Shown: piece by piece, positions 63,020 through 64,000 of the stretch
Position numbering within the stretch: position 1 is the stretch's first letter
Layout: every line of letters begins with the position of its first letter
Source of the DNA: Duncaniella freteri
Lineage (GTDB): Bacteria > Bacteroidota > Bacteroidia > Bacteroidales > Muribaculaceae
Reading direction: 5' to 3'
Assembly: GCF_004766125.1 (NCBI RefSeq)
Contig: NZ_SJSA01000001.1
Location: 496,001-560,000 of the forward strand
DNA length: 64,000 nucleotides
Position numbers and translations under genes: made by a program
The notes under the pieces: model-generated
Database searches by the model: none
Seen by the model: only the letters and a program-made list of their open reading frames with translations
Told to the model about the DNA's origin: nothing

Positions 63020-63957
63020 GATCTCTGATATTCTGAAGGTGACATTCCGGTGAGATGCTTGAAATATTTTCCGAATGATGACTGGTTGGGAAAATTGAGT
63101 TCGTAAGCCACCTGCTGTATATTCTTGCCTGAGAATCTCAAAAGATTCTTTGCTTCAAGCACTACATATGAGTCTATAACATCTGTTGCCGACTTGCCTG
63201 TGCTTTCCTTTATGATGAGCGAAAGATACTTGGGGGAGATAAAGAGCTTGCCTGCATAGAAAGCCACCGAACGCTCCCGTGTGTGATGCTCATGAACGAG
63301 CCTCATGAACTCATTGACATATGTGGTGCGCCTCGAACGCGGCATCTTCGACTCTGAATTGTCCTTGATACGCCTTGTCACCATCTGCAACACCTGATAG
63401 GTGAGCGCGGCTATCACACAGCGCACAATGGACTTAGTGTATATGCTGCCGTTCTCTGTTGCCGAATTACGGTGGAGAAGCTTGAAATAATCACGCAGGG
63501 TATCAGCCTCCTCCTCGGTGATCTGCATCATGTTGCCCATAAGGGAATCGTTGCCGAGACGCGTCGCCGATCCAAGCACATTGAGATCAAAGTTGATATC
63601 CTTCATAAACTCGGTCGACACAAACAGCATATAGCAATCAAGACCGTCGCGTTCGAGGTCCTTCATCTCGATCATCGATCCCGGTGTGGTGACAGCAATA
63701 CAGTTGGCGGTGAGTGTGATGGGCTTGAGATTGATCTCCAACTCCATACGCCCCCTGAAACAAAGTATCCACGACATACCGTCAAGACGCCTTGGGCCAT
63801 CGATATACTCTATCTTGTTCATGGAGTCATAGCGCAACGCCTTGGAGATGCTGTCGGAGGTGATGCGAGTAAAAAGATAGTCGTCACTGAAATTGGAGAA
63901 TTCGGTAGAGAATCTTGCCAGTGACGTAAGTTGCTTCAGGTTGACTATATTTCCCAT
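63016..63957 (-). CDS. AraC-family transcriptional regulator
   Basis: 313 residues from the ATG at 63957 (MGNIVNLKQLTSLARFSTEF); an in-frame GTG at 63999 would precede the -7 box (63978-63985) and is rejected. The N-terminal ~170 residues form a sensor-type domain (ITLTANCIAVTTPGSMIEM, cupin-like). The C-terminal ~100 residues hold two helix-turn-helix motifs (FYAGKLFISPKYLSLIIKES, then VAYELNFPNQSSFGKYFKHL, and MSPSEYQ). It ends in a 4-bp overlap with the ATPase-TOPRIM gene and may control that gene or itself. Confidence 0.88.
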   Translation of the reverse strand: MGNIVNLKQLTSLARFSTEFSNFSDDYLFTRITSDSISKALRYDSMNKIEYIDGPRRLDGMSWILCFRGRMELEINLKPITLTANCIAVTTPGSMIEMKDLERDGLDCYMLFVSTEFMKDINFDLNVLGSATRLGNDSLMGNMMQITEEEADTLRDYFKLLHRNSATENGSIYTKSIVRCVIAALTYQVLQMVTRRIKDNSESKMPRSRRTTYVNEFMRLVHEHHTRERSVAFYAGKLFISPKYLSLIIKESTGKSATDVIDSYVVLEAKNLLRFSGKNIQQVAYELNFPNQSSFGKYFKHLTGMSPSEYQRS

Positions 63958-63977
63958 ATCCGAGAATCCTTTTATCG

Positions 63978-63985
63978 CAAAATTA
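63978..63985 (-). promoter_or_regulatory. -7 box of the araC-ATPase/TOPRIM operon
   Basis: The minus strand has TAATTTTG, 20 nt before the ATG at 63957. The -33 element would lie beyond the window edge. Confidence 0.5.
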
Positions 63986-64000
63986 GTCAATAAATCCACA

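Noticed and set aside
1..64000. CRISPR arrays, rRNA genes or prophage
   Set aside because: I saw no regularly spaced repeats, no rRNA-like sequence and no phage structural genes.

Overview
The window looks like chromosomal DNA of a Bacteroidales bacterium, most likely from the Muribaculaceae/Bacteroides part of the order. The order-level call rests on several things read from the sequence. Promoters are of the Bacteroidetes type (TTG/TTTG, about 20 bp, TAnnTTTG). There is a fused-type MurF N-terminus next to a GSCFA gene, the purH-mreBCD-mrdA-rodA cluster, an exbB-exbD-exbD-tonB operon, an nqrABCDEF operon, an RprX/RprY-like two-component pair and a Porin_10-type outer-membrane protein. The family-level placement is inference. 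Coding density is high and most genes are GC-rich. Two places stand out as AT-rich or disturbed: the IS4 insertion around 47.6-49.2 kb and the stretch at 60.2-61.4 kb.

Layout. 0-5.7 kb (minus strand): partial murF(-alr), a GSCFA gene and a surface-type lipoprotein, then aroE (frameshifted), a YeiH-type transporter and comEC. 5.8-11.4 kb (plus): a five-gene MacAB-TolC-like efflux operon (ATPase, two permeases, adaptor, outer-membrane factor). 11.7-14.8 kb (minus): a galactose operon galM-nucleotidyltransferase-galK, with no galT inside it. 14.9-22.3 kb (minus): purH followed by the rod-shape set mreB, mreC, mreD, PBP2 and RodA. 22.4-25.0 kb (minus): a SulP transporter and an EamA transporter. 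25.3-27.5 kb (plus): RprX/RprY. 27.7-31.0 kb (minus): the ExbB-ExbD-ExbD-TonB energiser of outer-membrane uptake. 31.4-37.3 kb (plus): the sodium-pumping NADH:quinone oxidoreductase. 37.5-41.1 kb: guanine deaminase, a GNAT acetyltransferase, a small membrane protein, recO, and rpsT sandwiched between two identical tRNA-Glu genes. 41.4-46.9 kb (plus): a Cus/Czc-like heavy-metal efflux operon with a histidine-rich adaptor. 46.9-49.2 kb: a HAD phosphatase, a complete IS4-family element and a short remnant of a trpB2-like gene. 49.3-53.7 kb: dnaB and, divergently, ispE, then grpE-dnaJ. 53.9-60.2 kb: a U32 peptidase-family protein, a solute-binding-like protein, a porin and trigger factor. 60.2-64 kb: an AT-rich accessory stretch with a DUF4840-like lipoprotein and a second lipoprotein remnant, then an AraC regulator translationally coupled to an ATPase-TOPRIM (DUF4435-like) protein.

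How the parts fit. Most of the window is core physiology: cell-wall synthesis and shape, Na+-based respiration, TonB-dependent uptake, galactose and purine metabolism, protein folding and replication. The two energy systems, exbB-tonB and nqr, diverge from one 454-bp region that carries a 13-bp direct repeat, one copy on each side. The least ordinary items are the AraC/ATPase-TOPRIM pair, which resembles a single-chain OLD/PARIS-type defence protein, the IS-associated decay of a trpB2 gene, the apparent aroE frameshift, a nested inverted-repeat element between the efflux and galactose operons, and promoters placed so close to start codons that leaderless transcripts are likely.
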